Virus record (IMG/VR): IMGVR_UViG_3300049893_000484
Span: 1 to 33,189 of that record
Length of the DNA stretch: 33,189 bases
DNA from: a virus
Reading direction: 5' to 3' (one strand)
The notes under the pieces were generated by a model. It was given only the letters and a program-made list of their open reading frames with translations. It had not been told where the DNA came from and did not search any database. The position numbers and the translations under genes were made by a program. Positions 8,199-16,670 of this stretch are shown here, piece by piece. Numbering within the stretch: position 1 is the stretch's first letter; every line of letters begins with the position of its first letter.

Positions 8199-8579
8199 AT
8201 GTCACGGCGTAAGAATGGTAAGAAGGTTTCCTCATTGAATACTATTGAAACAAAGGTAGCAACAATATTAGAATCGTTAAATGTTCCATTTGAACAACAA
8301 GTATCAATTGACCGCTACACGGTTGATTTCCTTATAAACAAGAAGTATATTGTGGAGTGTTATGGTGACTTCTGGCACTGTAATCCCCATCAATATACTT
8401 CTTCGTATTTTAATAGGGGTAAGAAAAAGACCGCAGAAGAAATCTGGGAACGGGATATGAAGCGGAAAGAACAATTTGAAAAAATGGGATACAAATTCCT
8501 CTGCCTATGGGAAAGCGATATCCGTAATAATCCCAAGATTGTGAGGTCCAAAATAAAACGTAATATTAAGCTGGATTGA
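8199..8579 (+). CDS. Vsr/DUF559-like endonuclease, possible free-standing homing endonuclease
   Basis: A 126-residue basic protein with a PD-(D/E)XK-type nuclease signature: YTVDFLINKKYIVECYGDFWH (D43, E53, H60), then WERDMKRKEQFEKMGYKFL and LWESDI. This order matches very-short-patch-repair-like nucleases, a family that includes phage homing endonucleases with the EDxHD signature. It stands alone between dUTPase and DNA polymerase with its own motif-type promoter, as mobile endonucleases often do. A repair or host-DNA-degrading nuclease is the alternative. Glutamine codons are all CAA, unlike the polymerase gene. Confidence 0.75.
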   Translation: MSRRKNGKKVSSLNTIETKVATILESLNVPFEQQVSIDRYTVDFLINKKYIVECYGDFWHCNPHQYTSSYFNRGKKKTAEEIWERDMKRKEQFEKMGYKFLCLWESDIRNNPKIVRSKIKRNIKLD

Positions 8580-8604
8580 CAAACTGTTATCTGCGGGTTA
8601 TACT
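8576..8604 (+). promoter_or_regulatory. Consensus sigma70-type promoter for DNA polymerase
   Basis: TTGACA at 8576-8581 overlaps the stop codon of the endonuclease gene; a 17-base spacer and TATACT at 8599-8604 follow. The polymerase ATG is 22 bases beyond the -10 box with GGAGGTT between, so the leader is very short. Confidence 0.75.
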
Positions 8605-8626
8605 TCAAGGATAACGGAGGTTATTT

Positions 8627-11146
8627 ATGTATCAAGCAATTTATATTGAACGTGGTGAAGGGTTTGGAAATGATATCGTGCATCTCTGGGATGATGAGAT
8701 GGGATATCAGACCATTCCGTATAACAAATTTGACTATGCGTACAAGCCAGACCGAAGCGGTACGTATATCAGTATGACGGGTGTAAAACTCGCAAAGGTC
8801 AAGCGTTATAAGCGTGATGACCAATCGTTGTTTGAGAGCGACCTTCCCCAAGAGACTCGCGTTCTCACCGATTTGTATCTCAATGAAGATGACCCATCCA
8901 AGGGACACAAGCTGATGTTCTTCGATATCGAAGTGTCTATGGAAAATGGTGTGCCAAATATTGAGAATCCGAATAATGAAATTACGTCCATTGCCGTGTA
9001 TGACAATATCACACAGCAATATACCGTGTTGGTATTGGATAAGGCTGGTACACATCCGAGTTATGAGAAAGAGAATGTTAATGTCGTGATGTATGGGTCT
9101 GAATTAGACTTGCTATATGGATTCTTGGACTTGTATGAGCAGATTGGACCAACAATCATCTCTGGTTGGAACAGCGATTACTTTGACGTACCCTATCTAT
9201 ATAATCGGTTGAAGCAGCAGTGTGGTCCAAATACTGCGGGTCGGTTATCTCCGATTGGGAAGTTGAAGTATTCCAAGTTCCGTAGAAAGTATCAGATTGC
9301 TGGTGTATCTTCACTAGATTATCTTGACCTCTATAAGAAGTTTACCTATACCCAGCAACCGAATTATCGTTTGGATACGATTGGTCGGTTAGAAGTGGGC
9401 ATGGGCAAGGTTGAATATGAAGGTTCACTAGATGAATTGTTCCGTAACGATTTGAATAAGTTTATTGAATACAATCTTCAAGACGTTCGTATTCTTGTGG
9501 AGATGGATAAGAAGCTCAAGTTGATTGAACTGGTACGTGGTATCTGTCATTTGGGTCACGTGCCGTATGAGGATTATGGATATAGTTCAAAATTCTTGGA
9601 AGGAACCATCGTCACTTATCTTCATCGGAAGGGTATTATCGTGACCAACAAACCCGCTGGTGGTCGTGAAATGATGGACAATAAGGTGGAGAACGATGAG
9701 GAAGGATTCGCTGGTGCGTTCGTGAAGGAACCTGTGCCGGGGTTGTATGAGTGGGTCTATTCTCTCGACTTACAATCGCTGTATCCATCTATCATTATGA
9801 GTCTCAATATCAGTCCAGAAACCAAGATTGGGTTTGTGACCAACTGGAATGTGGACAAGCATATGAATGAGCAGATGACTGAATATCTCATCCGTGGTAC
9901 AAACGATGATGATGTGGTTCGGTTGTCCCGTGAGGCATTCTTGAAGTATATGCGAATGGAAAATCTGATGATTAGTTCCAACGGCGTATTGTACAATGGA
10001 AATGGTATTGGGATTATTCCAGAGGTGCTTGACCGCTGGTTCGCTCAACGTGTGGAGTTTAAGAACACGATGAAGAAGTATAAGAATGAGGGGAACACAG
10101 AACTGGCAGAATATTATGACAGACGCCAACACATTCAGAAGATTTTCTTGAATTCGTTGTATGGTGTACTTGGACTTCCTATCTTCCGATTCTTTGATAT
10201 TGATAATGCTCTTGCTGTAACCGCTTCTGGTCAAGATGTGATTAAGAAGTCTGCGGCATTTGCAAATCAACTCTATCAGAATAAGTTGAATACCCAAGAA
10301 GATTATTGTACGTATATTGATACCGATTCGTTGTATTTCTCAGCAACTCCGTTGATGCCAGAAAATGGTGGAAAGGACTTCACTATCAAGCTTGCTCGGG
10401 TAATGGAAAAGAAGTTGAATGAGTATTACGATACAATGGCACAAGACTTGTTCTTCTGTAAGAATCATCGGTTGTATATCAAGGGTGAGTCGGTCGCTGA
10501 AACTGCGGTCTGGATTGCCAAGAAACGGTATACAATGAATGTGGTCTATGATTTGGAATCTAACCTTGATGTTGCAAATAAGATGAAGGTCAAGGGATTG
10601 GACGTTGTTCGGTCATCATTCCCACCAGCCTTCCGTGACTTTATGAATAAGATGATGAAAGACATCTTGAATAGAACCAGTAAGGATGAGATTGACAAGA
10701 AGGTATTGGACTTCCGTGATTCAATGAACGGGATGAGCTATCTCGAAGTTGCGAGAAATACTGCGGTCAAGAATATTTCTGAATATTCCACCAGCGGGAA
10801 ACTCAATGACTTCCAGAAGGGAACCCCGGCTCACGTGAAGGCGGCATTGACATATAACGCCTTGTTGAAACATTTCAAGCTGGAAAACCGATATGAGAAG
10901 ATTACGGACGGGTCGAAGGTTAAGTGGTTGTATTTGAAGCAGAATCCGTGGAATCTCGAAGCGGTGGCGGTCAAGGGATATAATGACCCCCAAGAAATCG
11001 TTGAGATAGTAAATACTTATATTGATTATAATGCATTATTTGAGAACGAGTTACAAAAGAAATTAGAAGATTTTTATTCGGCATTAAAATGGGGTAATAT
11101 ACCCACCGAAATTAATCAGAACGCATCGGAATGGTTTAGTTTCTGA
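8627..11146 (+). CDS. 43: Family B DNA polymerase, gp43-like
   Basis: An 839-residue replicative polymerase with an intact 3'-5' exonuclease domain (Exo I FFDIEVS at 98-104; Exo II GWNSDYFDVPY; Exo III EYNLQDVRIL) and polymerase domain (motif A SLDLQSLYPSI near 378-390, motif B KIFLNSLYGVLG near 504, motif C YIDTDSLYF near 562). It is a little shorter than T4 gp43 (898). The gene is continuous, with no intron or split, which makes sense to note because a candidate homing endonuclease sits just upstream. GGAGGTT fixes the start. Its partners gp45, gp44 and gp62 are encoded 7-13 kb downstream. Confidence 0.96.
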   Translation: MYQAIYIERGEGFGNDIVHLWDDEMGYQTIPYNKFDYAYKPDRSGTYISMTGVKLAKVKRYKRDDQSLFESDLPQETRVLTDLYLNEDDPSKGHKLMFFDIEVSMENGVPNIENPNNEITSIAVYDNITQQYTVLVLDKAGTHPSYEKENVNVVMYGSELDLLYGFLDLYEQIGPTIISGWNSDYFDVPYLYNRLKQQCGPNTAGRLSPIGKLKYSKFRRKYQIAGVSSLDYLDLYKKFTYTQQPNYRLDTIGRLEVGMGKVEYEGSLDELFRNDLNKFIEYNLQDVRILVEMDKKLKLIELVRGICHLGHVPYEDYGYSSKFLEGTIVTYLHRKGIIVTNKPAGGREMMDNKVENDEEGFAGAFVKEPVPGLYEWVYSLDLQSLYPSIIMSLNISPETKIGFVTNWNVDKHMNEQMTEYLIRGTNDDDVVRLSREAFLKYMRMENLMISSNGVLYNGNGIGIIPEVLDRWFAQRVEFKNTMKKYKNEGNTELAEYYDRRQHIQKIFLNSLYGVLGLPIFRFFDIDNALAVTASGQDVIKKSAAFANQLYQNKLNTQEDYCTYIDTDSLYFSATPLMPENGGKDFTIKLARVMEKKLNEYYDTMAQDLFFCKNHRLYIKGESVAETAVWIAKKRYTMNVVYDLESNLDVANKMKVKGLDVVRSSFPPAFRDFMNKMMKDILNRTSKDEIDKKVLDFRDSMNGMSYLEVARNTAVKNISEYSTSGKLNDFQKGTPAHVKAALTYNALLKHFKLENRYEKITDGSKVKWLYLKQNPWNLEAVAVKGYNDPQEIVEIVNTYIDYNALFENELQKKLEDFYSALKWGNIPTEINQNASEWFSF

Positions 11147-11154
11147 TATTTATT
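11145..11154 (+). promoter_or_regulatory. GATATTTATT motif, candidate phage promoter element (copy 4)
   Basis: GATATTTATT overlaps the polymerase stop codon (TGA 11144-11146) and precedes the TonB receptor start by 57 bases. It is the only promoter-like sequence seen for the surface cassette. Confidence 0.38.
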
Positions 11155-11169
11155 TATTCACCCCTGCGT

Positions 11170-11191
11170 CACACTAACCCATAGTGGTGTG
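11170..11191 (+). other. Hairpin in the TonB-receptor leader
   Basis: CACACTA (11170-11176) can pair with TGGTGTG (11185-11191), including one G-U pair, around an 8-base loop. No T-run follows, so it is not a standard terminator; it could shape the mRNA leader just before the AAAGAG ribosome binding site. Confidence 0.3.
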
Positions 11192-11211
11192 TGGTTAAAG
11201 AGAATCGTTGT

Positions 11212-13929
11212 ATGATGAACAAATTGTTGGCCACTTTTTTAGCAACTGTGATGTTGTCGGTACCTTCTTTTGCACAAGGTCGTATAGTTGGTCGTGTGGT
11301 TGATGCAGGTAATGGAGTAGGAATTTCTGATGCAGGTATTCAAGTGGTGGGTACGACGATGGGTACTGTATCTGGTGTGGAAGGTAGGTTCACCATTAAC
11401 AACGTACCAGCAGGTACGGTGACCATCCTTGTCAGACGAATTGGTTATACCCCCAAGACTATTACAGGATTATTTCTTGTTAGGGGTCAAACGTTACAAC
11501 AAGACATTTCACTATCAGCTGCAAACATTTTATTGTCCGCACAAGTTGTCACCGCAGACGCAGAACGTGGGTCTGTTAATAGTGCGTTGGACAAACAACG
11601 GACTTCAACAAATGTGGTCAGTAGTATCACTTCTGAACAAATCAGTAAGAGTCCAGATGGTGATGCGGCACAAGCAGTCGGTCGTGTTTCTGGTGTAAGT
11701 GTACAAGATGGAAAGTATGTGTTCGTTCGTGGATTGGGTGATAGATATACCCAGACTTCGTTGAACGGAGCACGTATTCCAAGTCCAGAACCAGAAAAGA
11801 AAGTGGTTCCGTTGGATATGTTTCCCACGGGACTTTTACAAACGATTACCACAGTCAAGACATTCACGCCTGACCAACCAGGTGATTTCGCAGGAGCACA
11901 AGTAGATATTCAAACCCGTGAATTTCCTGCCCAACGTACATGGACATTCGGTACCAGTACAGGAGGAAGTGATGCAGTATTTGGAAAACAAGTATTGATG
12001 CCAAACTATGTTCGTGGTGACGTATTAGCAATGGGGTCCACTCACCGTCAACTTCCACAGTTTTTGGCAAGTTTCGGTAATTTTTCAAGTGGTGTTCCAT
12101 CACAAAACGATTATAACAGAATGGTGAGTGAGTTCCGTAATTCGTGGACACCACAAATGACTGAGGGAAGTGCAAACGCATCAACTTCCGTCTCTGTTGG
12201 TGGTACGGATTTCGGTGTAGGATATTTAGTGTCCACTACCTATTCTTATTCACAAGAAGCACGGATAAATCAAGAACGTGCCTTAGCATTAGCACAAGGT
12301 GGAAGTGAACCTACTGCGGTGGATAAGTTTTCTGGTGAATCTGGAAAGTCTAGTGTATTGTGGGGTGGATTGGCAAACTTCAGTAAATTAGCTGGTAATA
12401 GAACTCGTATTGCGTTCAACAACACCTATAACCGCACAATGGATTCTGAAGCTCGTAGAGAACGTGGGGTATCCGAAAACTTGGGGATTCCATTCATCAT
12501 CAATCGTCAGAAGTATGTGGAACGTGGTATTTACTCATCACAATTATTGATACAATCTGATATTACTGCAAATCAAAAGATTGAATTAGCAGGAACGTTA
12601 TCGGGTGTATCTCGTATTGAACCAGACCGCTCAGAATTCGTTCAAGCATTATTCACCAACCCATACAATAATGAATTGATGGCACCACAATGGTTCTCAT
12701 CATCCAACGAAGGTGCGGTCAGAACCTTTAGTGATTTACACGAAACCGCACAAGAGTTTCGTGCATTCCATCGTATCCAATTCGGTGAACCCGGTCGTAT
12801 GTTGGCTGTTAAGACGGGTGGATTGATTCGTCATACCGTTCGTGATGCAAACAGTACCGCATATAGTGTAAGTGGAAAAGGATTAAATCAATCCTATCGT
12901 GAAATGCAACCAGAACAATTATTCAGATTGTTCCGATATGACAGAGTATGGCAAGTTACCCCGATTGGTGTCGGTGGAAACTATGATGTATCTGATTTCA
13001 ATTATGCCGGATATACAATGGTGGAAAAGGAATTCAATCCACAATGGCAAATGATTACAGGTGTTCGTGCGGAATATTCTGATGTGTTGTTGAAGGCAGA
13101 ACCAACGATTGGAGCAAAGTCATTTACACATCCATTATTCCTTGATGTGTTACCCGCACTCGCAGTCACCTATCGTCCAAATGATTTTATTAATTTCCGT
13201 GTGTCGGCATCACAAACATTATCTCGTCCAGAATATCGTGAACTCGCGCCGATTATGTATCGTGAAGTAATGGGATTTGATAACGTGTTCGGAAATCCTA
13301 AATTAGAACGTGCCTTAGTACAGAACTATGATTTCCGTTGGGAATGGTATCCAAACGCCGGAGAAGTGGTAAGTGTCGCATTATTTGCAAAACAATTCAC
13401 CAATCCAATTGAACGTGTATATCAAGGGTCATCGGGTACTCGTATCATTACCTTCGTCAACGCAGAAGGAGCAAACAACTATGGAGTGGAATTAGAACTC
13501 CGTAAGAACATCACCGATAATTGGATGGTATCTACAAACGCAACTGTAATGGAAAGTGATATTCGTATTGCGAAAGGAACGTCCGCAGTCACGAACACCA
13601 ATCGTCCGATGGTGGGTCAAGCACCTTATATGTTCAACACAGGCGTCACGTGGACTTCAAATACAGGAGTAGCAAGTGCTACCCTTCTGTATAATGTGGT
13701 AGGGGCACGTATCACGGAAGCAGGAGAAGTACCATTACCAGATGTCAAAGAAATGGAACGTAATATTGTAGACGTATCGGTTAGATTCCCATTAATAAAT
13801 AATATTTCTGTCAGAATGGATATAAAGAATATATTAGATGCCCCATATCGGTTTATGCAAGGACCAGTCGTTCGTGAGTCTTATAGAATAGGTCGTGGTC
13901 TAAATATAGGATTTAATTGGAATAGATAA
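11212..13929 (+). CDS. TonB-dependent outer-membrane receptor
   Basis: A complete receptor of 905 residues. From ATG 11212 the N-terminus is a clear signal peptide (MMNKLLATFLATVMLSVPSFA, cut before QG). A carboxypeptidase-regulatory-like beta-sandwich follows (GRVVDAGNGVGISDAGIQV ... GRFTINNVPAGTVTILVRRIGY), then the plug domain (DGDAAQAVGRVSGVSV, VFVRGLGDRYTQTSLNGARI) and a long beta-barrel. The end is GFNWNR, without the usual terminal Phe. Such receptors import large ligands (siderophores, B12, glycans) using TonB energy. The RIGY and PSPEPEKKVVPLDMFPTG features recall Gemmatimonadota-type receptors, by impression only. GTG 11191 is upstream in frame, but AAAGAG at 11197-11202 favours 11212 or 11215. 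Glutamine is mostly CAA. The stop overlaps the next start, tying it to the phage operon. Its position right behind DNA polymerase is very unusual. Confidence 0.9.
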   Translation: MMNKLLATFLATVMLSVPSFAQGRIVGRVVDAGNGVGISDAGIQVVGTTMGTVSGVEGRFTINNVPAGTVTILVRRIGYTPKTITGLFLVRGQTLQQDISLSAANILLSAQVVTADAERGSVNSALDKQRTSTNVVSSITSEQISKSPDGDAAQAVGRVSGVSVQDGKYVFVRGLGDRYTQTSLNGARIPSPEPEKKVVPLDMFPTGLLQTITTVKTFTPDQPGDFAGAQVDIQTREFPAQRTWTFGTSTGGSDAVFGKQVLMPNYVRGDVLAMGSTHRQLPQFLASFGNFSSGVPSQNDYNRMVSEFRNSWTPQMTEGSANASTSVSVGGTDFGVGYLVSTTYSYSQEARINQERALALAQGGSEPTAVDKFSGESGKSSVLWGGLANFSKLAGNRTRIAFNNTYNRTMDSEARRERGVSENLGIPFIINRQKYVERGIYSSQLLIQSDITANQKIELAGTLSGVSRIEPDRSEFVQALFTNPYNNELMAPQWFSSSNEGAVRTFSDLHETAQEFRAFHRIQFGEPGRMLAVKTGGLIRHTVRDANSTAYSVSGKGLNQSYREMQPEQLFRLFRYDRVWQVTPIGVGGNYDVSDFNYAGYTMVEKEFNPQWQMITGVRAEYSDVLLKAEPTIGAKSFTHPLFLDVLPALAVTYRPNDFINFRVSASQTLSRPEYRELAPIMYREVMGFDNVFGNPKLERALVQNYDFRWEWYPNAGEVVSVALFAKQFTNPIERVYQGSSGTRIITFVNAEGANNYGVELELRKNITDNWMVSTNATVMESDIRIAKGTSAVTNTNRPMVGQAPYMFNTGVTWTSNTGVASATLLYNVVGARITEAGEVPLPDVKEMERNIVDVSVRFPLINNISVRMDIKNILDAPYRFMQGPVVRESYRIGRGLNIGFNWNR

Positions 13930-14642
13930 TGTCTATGAAAAATTTACTTACTATTGTTATCCCGTGTAAAAATGAAGAAAAATATATTGGTCATTTACTT
14001 GAATCTTTATCACAACAATCTGGTATTGGAGGTGTTCGTATTATTGTCGCAGATGCCGATAGTACCGATAATACAGTCTCTACTATAAAACTCTATGATG
14101 ATGTATTGCATATTGAAGTCATCAAGGGTGGGACTGTATCAGTTGGACGAAACAACGGTGCAAAGTTAGTCACTACACCATATATTCTATTCTTAGATGC
14201 CGATGTGAGACTGTTCAGTAAGTTAGCAATTTTTGATGCAGTCCATATAATAGATTCTCACCGATTAGATTTAGTTACCGCAAACATAAAGAACTATGGA
14301 AAGGATTGGAGAGCATCATTCTTTTTCTGGGGATTTAATATTATCAATAAGATTATGACCAAGACAACTCCATTTGCGATTGGTGCATTCTTTTTGACTC
14401 GTCGTGATAAGTTTGAAGAACTCGGCGGATTCCCGAATAAGTACGAAACTTCCGAAGATTATATTCTCAGTAAGCAGTATGATGCTGACAAGTTTGCTAT
14501 TGTAAATCACTACTTCGGTCAAGACGAACGCAGATTCAATAAGTTGGGATATTTAGGAATGTTGTGGTATATGACAGTCAACTTCTTCAATAGAAATAAT
14601 CTGACGCACTTTGAAAAAGCTAACGTAAATTATTGGGACTGA
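13929..14642 (+). CDS. Family 2 (GT-A) glycosyltransferase
   Basis: A 237-residue GT2 enzyme: nucleotide-binding start LLTIVIPCKNEEKYIGHLL, the VADADSTDNT turn, and the metal-binding LFLDAD (DxD, about 88-92). GGFPNKYETSEDY matches the conserved acceptor/catalytic-base region. It transfers a sugar from a nucleotide donor, probably to an envelope glycan or lipid. Hydrophobic patches (FFFWGFNI, LGMLWYMTVNFF) suggest membrane association. It begins on the last base of the TonB receptor stop codon and ends 1 base before the phosphoesterase gene, so all three are one translational unit. Confidence 0.87.
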   Translation: MSMKNLLTIVIPCKNEEKYIGHLLESLSQQSGIGGVRIIVADADSTDNTVSTIKLYDDVLHIEVIKGGTVSVGRNNGAKLVTTPYILFLDADVRLFSKLAIFDAVHIIDSHRLDLVTANIKNYGKDWRASFFFWGFNIINKIMTKTTPFAIGAFFLTRRDKFEELGGFPNKYETSEDYILSKQYDADKFAIVNHYFGQDERRFNKLGYLGMLWYMTVNFFNRNNLTHFEKANVNYWD

Positions 14643-14643
14643 T

Positions 14644-15372
14644 ATGAAACATCACAAGGCAATTATCATCTCGGATGTCCATTTAGGAACGGAAGCAAGC
14701 AAGGCGGCAGAACTCCTCGAATTCTTAACAGAAAATCATACTGATATTTTAATTATCAACGGTGATTTTGTAGATGGATGGGCACTCGCAAAGGGATACA
14801 AATGGAGAAGTAAGCACACAAAGGTTATTTCAAAGATACTAGACATCTCCAGAAAGGTGCCTGTGGTGTGGATTCGTGGAAATCACGATGAGTTCTTACA
14901 TGAATTTATGCATATGCACTTGGGGAAACTTCAAGTAGAAGAAAACTATATTTTAGATTTAGGTGAAGGAAAGAAATACTTTATCTTCCACGGAGATATT
15001 CTGGACGTATTCGTTGCCAAATGGAAATGGATTGCACAGATTGGAGCAAGTGGATATGACCTTGCCCTCCGTATCAATACAATATACAATAAGTGGAGGA
15101 AGTGGAGAAAACTTCCATATTACTCTATTTCCAAAGATATTAAGAATGGAGTAAAGGCAGCAGTCAACTACATCACAGACTTTGAAGTAAGTGCCACAAA
15201 ACTCGCTCGTCAACATAATTGTTCTGGGGTCATTTGTGGGCACATTCATAAACCAGAGAATAGACAAATCGCAGGTATTCATTATGTCAACTCTGGCGAT
15301 TGGGTAGAAAATCTTACTGCGGTTATTATTGACCACGATAATAACATTATAATAAAAGACTTTCACAAATAA
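14644..15372 (+). CDS. LpxH-like calcineurin-fold phosphoesterase (UDP-2,3-diacylglucosamine diphosphatase family)
   Basis: A 242-residue metallophosphoesterase with the full metal-ligand set: ISDVHLG (D11, H13), NGDFVDGW (D41), RGNHDEF (N80, H81), FHGD (H116) and CGHIHKPE (H200, H202). This pattern and the length fit the LpxH family, which cleaves UDP-2,3-diacylglucosamine to lipid X in lipid A synthesis; related family members act on other nucleotide-lipid or sugar diphosphates. Operon company with a glycosyltransferase and an outer-membrane receptor supports an envelope role. True LpxH activity is not proven by motif alone. Confidence 0.85.
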   Translation: MKHHKAIIISDVHLGTEASKAAELLEFLTENHTDILIINGDFVDGWALAKGYKWRSKHTKVISKILDISRKVPVVWIRGNHDEFLHEFMHMHLGKLQVEENYILDLGEGKKYFIFHGDILDVFVAKWKWIAQIGASGYDLALRINTIYNKWRKWRKLPYYSISKDIKNGVKAAVNYITDFEVSATKLARQHNCSGVICGHIHKPENRQIAGIHYVNSGDWVENLTAVIIDHDNNIIIKDFHK

Positions 15373-15391
15373 TATTTTATAATAGATAGAC

Positions 15392-15427
15392 TTGACAAAT
15401 TGGGGGGCATATGGTATATTCCATATG
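15392..15427 (+). promoter_or_regulatory. Consensus promoter with a palindromic operator over the -10 box
   Basis: TTGACA at 15392-15397, a 17-base spacer and TATATT at 15415-15420. The -10 box is flanked by perfect 7-base inverted arms: CATATGG (15408-15414) and CCATATG (15421-15427). The 20-base unit is palindromic at 18 of 20 positions. A dimeric repressor bound here would block RNA polymerase directly. It controls the small membrane protein and DNA ligase. Confidence 0.7.
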
Positions 15428-15450
15428 TCCCTTAATCTTTGGAGTGATGA

Positions 15451-15570
15451 ATGCTTTTCAAGATTGGTGTAGTCCTTGTGGCTGGGTTTGTGGTATTCGT
15501 ACTGCTTAGTGCAATCTATGCCCATATCAGTTATACCCTTATGAAGATGGATGAGGAGCGTGATATCTAA
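15451..15570 (+). CDS. Small single-span membrane protein, 39 aa
   Basis: An ATG at 15451 follows GGAG (15441-15444) and opens a 39-residue frame. Residues 4-24 (KIGVVLVAGFVVFVLLSAIYA) form one transmembrane helix, followed by a short charged tail KMDEERDI. The stop overlaps the ligase ATG (TAATG), so it is translated from the same message. No family is recognised. It is the first gene behind a strong, apparently regulated promoter. An inner-membrane effector (for example in superinfection exclusion or lysis control) is possible but unproven. Confidence 0.7.
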   Translation: MLFKIGVVLVAGFVVFVLLSAIYAHISYTLMKMDEERDI

Positions 15571-16670
15571 TGAAAATCGTTAAGTCAAGTGAGTGGTTGA
15601 TTTCCGAAAACAAGGCTGGTGGTGAGAAGTTCTGGCGGTTGCATATCGTCAAGGACGGTTCTGACTATTACACCCAGACTGAATGGTATCAGATTTCTAA
15701 GACGGGTCGTGAGACGAAGCGTCAGACCTCTGAACCCTATTATGCTGAACCCACGAATGTCGGTCGGTCAAACGAGCGTAATTCGCAGGAGCAGGCAAAG
15801 TTTGAGTTTGATGCCGTTATCAAGAAGCAACGTGACAAAGGATTCCGTGCGAAGGGTGAACGGAAGAATGTCCGTCCGATGCCGATGCTCGCCCACAAGT
15901 TCGTGGACCACAAGAGTAAGGTGAGTTTCCCTGCATACATTCAACCGAAGCTCAACGGGATGCGGATGTTATTTGACGGAGAGAACGGATGGAGTCGGGG
16001 GAACAAGGAAGTGATTCCCGAAGTCATTCAGCATTTGAAGTTTGATACGAGAGGATATATTCTTGATGGTGAGTTGATGCTCCCAGATAACGTTCTTCTC
16101 CAAGAATCTATGAAGGCCATTAAGAAGTATAGGCCGGAATTGTCCCCAGAGTTGATTTACCATGTGTATGATATCGTGGATGATGAAGTGTCATACGCAG
16201 AACGATATACCATTATTCAGGATATTTGTGTTAACGCACCAAAGAATGTGAAGATTGTCAAGACCGTTCGTGCGCATGACGAGTCGCAAGTCGCTCACCT
16301 TCATCAGTTGTTCGTCAAGGATGGATACGAGGGGACGATGATTCGTGATGCCAAGATGAAGTATGAGATTGGTAAGCGTTCGTATTCACTACTTAAACTA
16401 AAGGACTTCGTAGATGCAGAATATCGTATTGTTGATGTTGTTGATGGTGACGGGAGTGATGTTGGCCTCGCCATTTTTGAATTGGAAACTGATTCTGGTG
16501 AGCGCTTCAATTGCCGTCCAGAAGGTTCGCAGGAGAATCGGGCAGACCTATTCAAGAATCGTCGTGAGTTGGTTGGCAAGTATCTGACGGTTCGCTATCA
16601 AGAGTTGAGCAAGGATGGTATTCCGATTTTTCCAGTTGGTGTCTCTATTCGTGAATGGGGGGAATTCTAA
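15570..16670 (+). CDS. ATP-dependent DNA ligase with an N-terminal WGR-like domain
   Basis: A 366-residue ligase. The nucleotidyltransferase core has motif I PKLNGMR (adenylated lysine K127), motif III ILDGELM, motif IV EGTMIRD, and motif V LLKLKDF, followed by an OB-fold ending GVSIREWGEF. It seals nicks between Okazaki fragments using ATP. The first ~95 residues (FWRLHIVKDGSDYYTQTEWY ... QRDKGF) resemble a WGR domain, a DNA-end/nucleic-acid-binding module known from PARPs and some ligases; this resemblance is by eye. It differs from the 487-residue T4 gp30 architecture. It starts on the stop of the membrane protein gene. Confidence 0.9.
   Translation: MKIVKSSEWLISENKAGGEKFWRLHIVKDGSDYYTQTEWYQISKTGRETKRQTSEPYYAEPTNVGRSNERNSQEQAKFEFDAVIKKQRDKGFRAKGERKNVRPMPMLAHKFVDHKSKVSFPAYIQPKLNGMRMLFDGENGWSRGNKEVIPEVIQHLKFDTRGYILDGELMLPDNVLLQESMKAIKKYRPELSPELIYHVYDIVDDEVSYAERYTIIQDICVNAPKNVKIVKTVRAHDESQVAHLHQLFVKDGYEGTMIRDAKMKYEIGKRSYSLLKLKDFVDAEYRIVDVVDGDGSDVGLAIFELETDSGERFNCRPEGSQENRADLFKNRRELVGKYLTVRYQELSKDGIPIFPVGVSIREWGEF

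Noticed and set aside
11170-11200. Rho-independent terminator after DNA polymerase
   Set aside because: The hairpin is followed by TGGTTAAAGAG, not a T-run.
11212-13929. Bacteroidota host inferred from the TonB receptor with a regulatory-like domain
   Set aside because: Strong canonical Shine-Dalgarno sites across the window speak against it; receptor type alone cannot fix the host.
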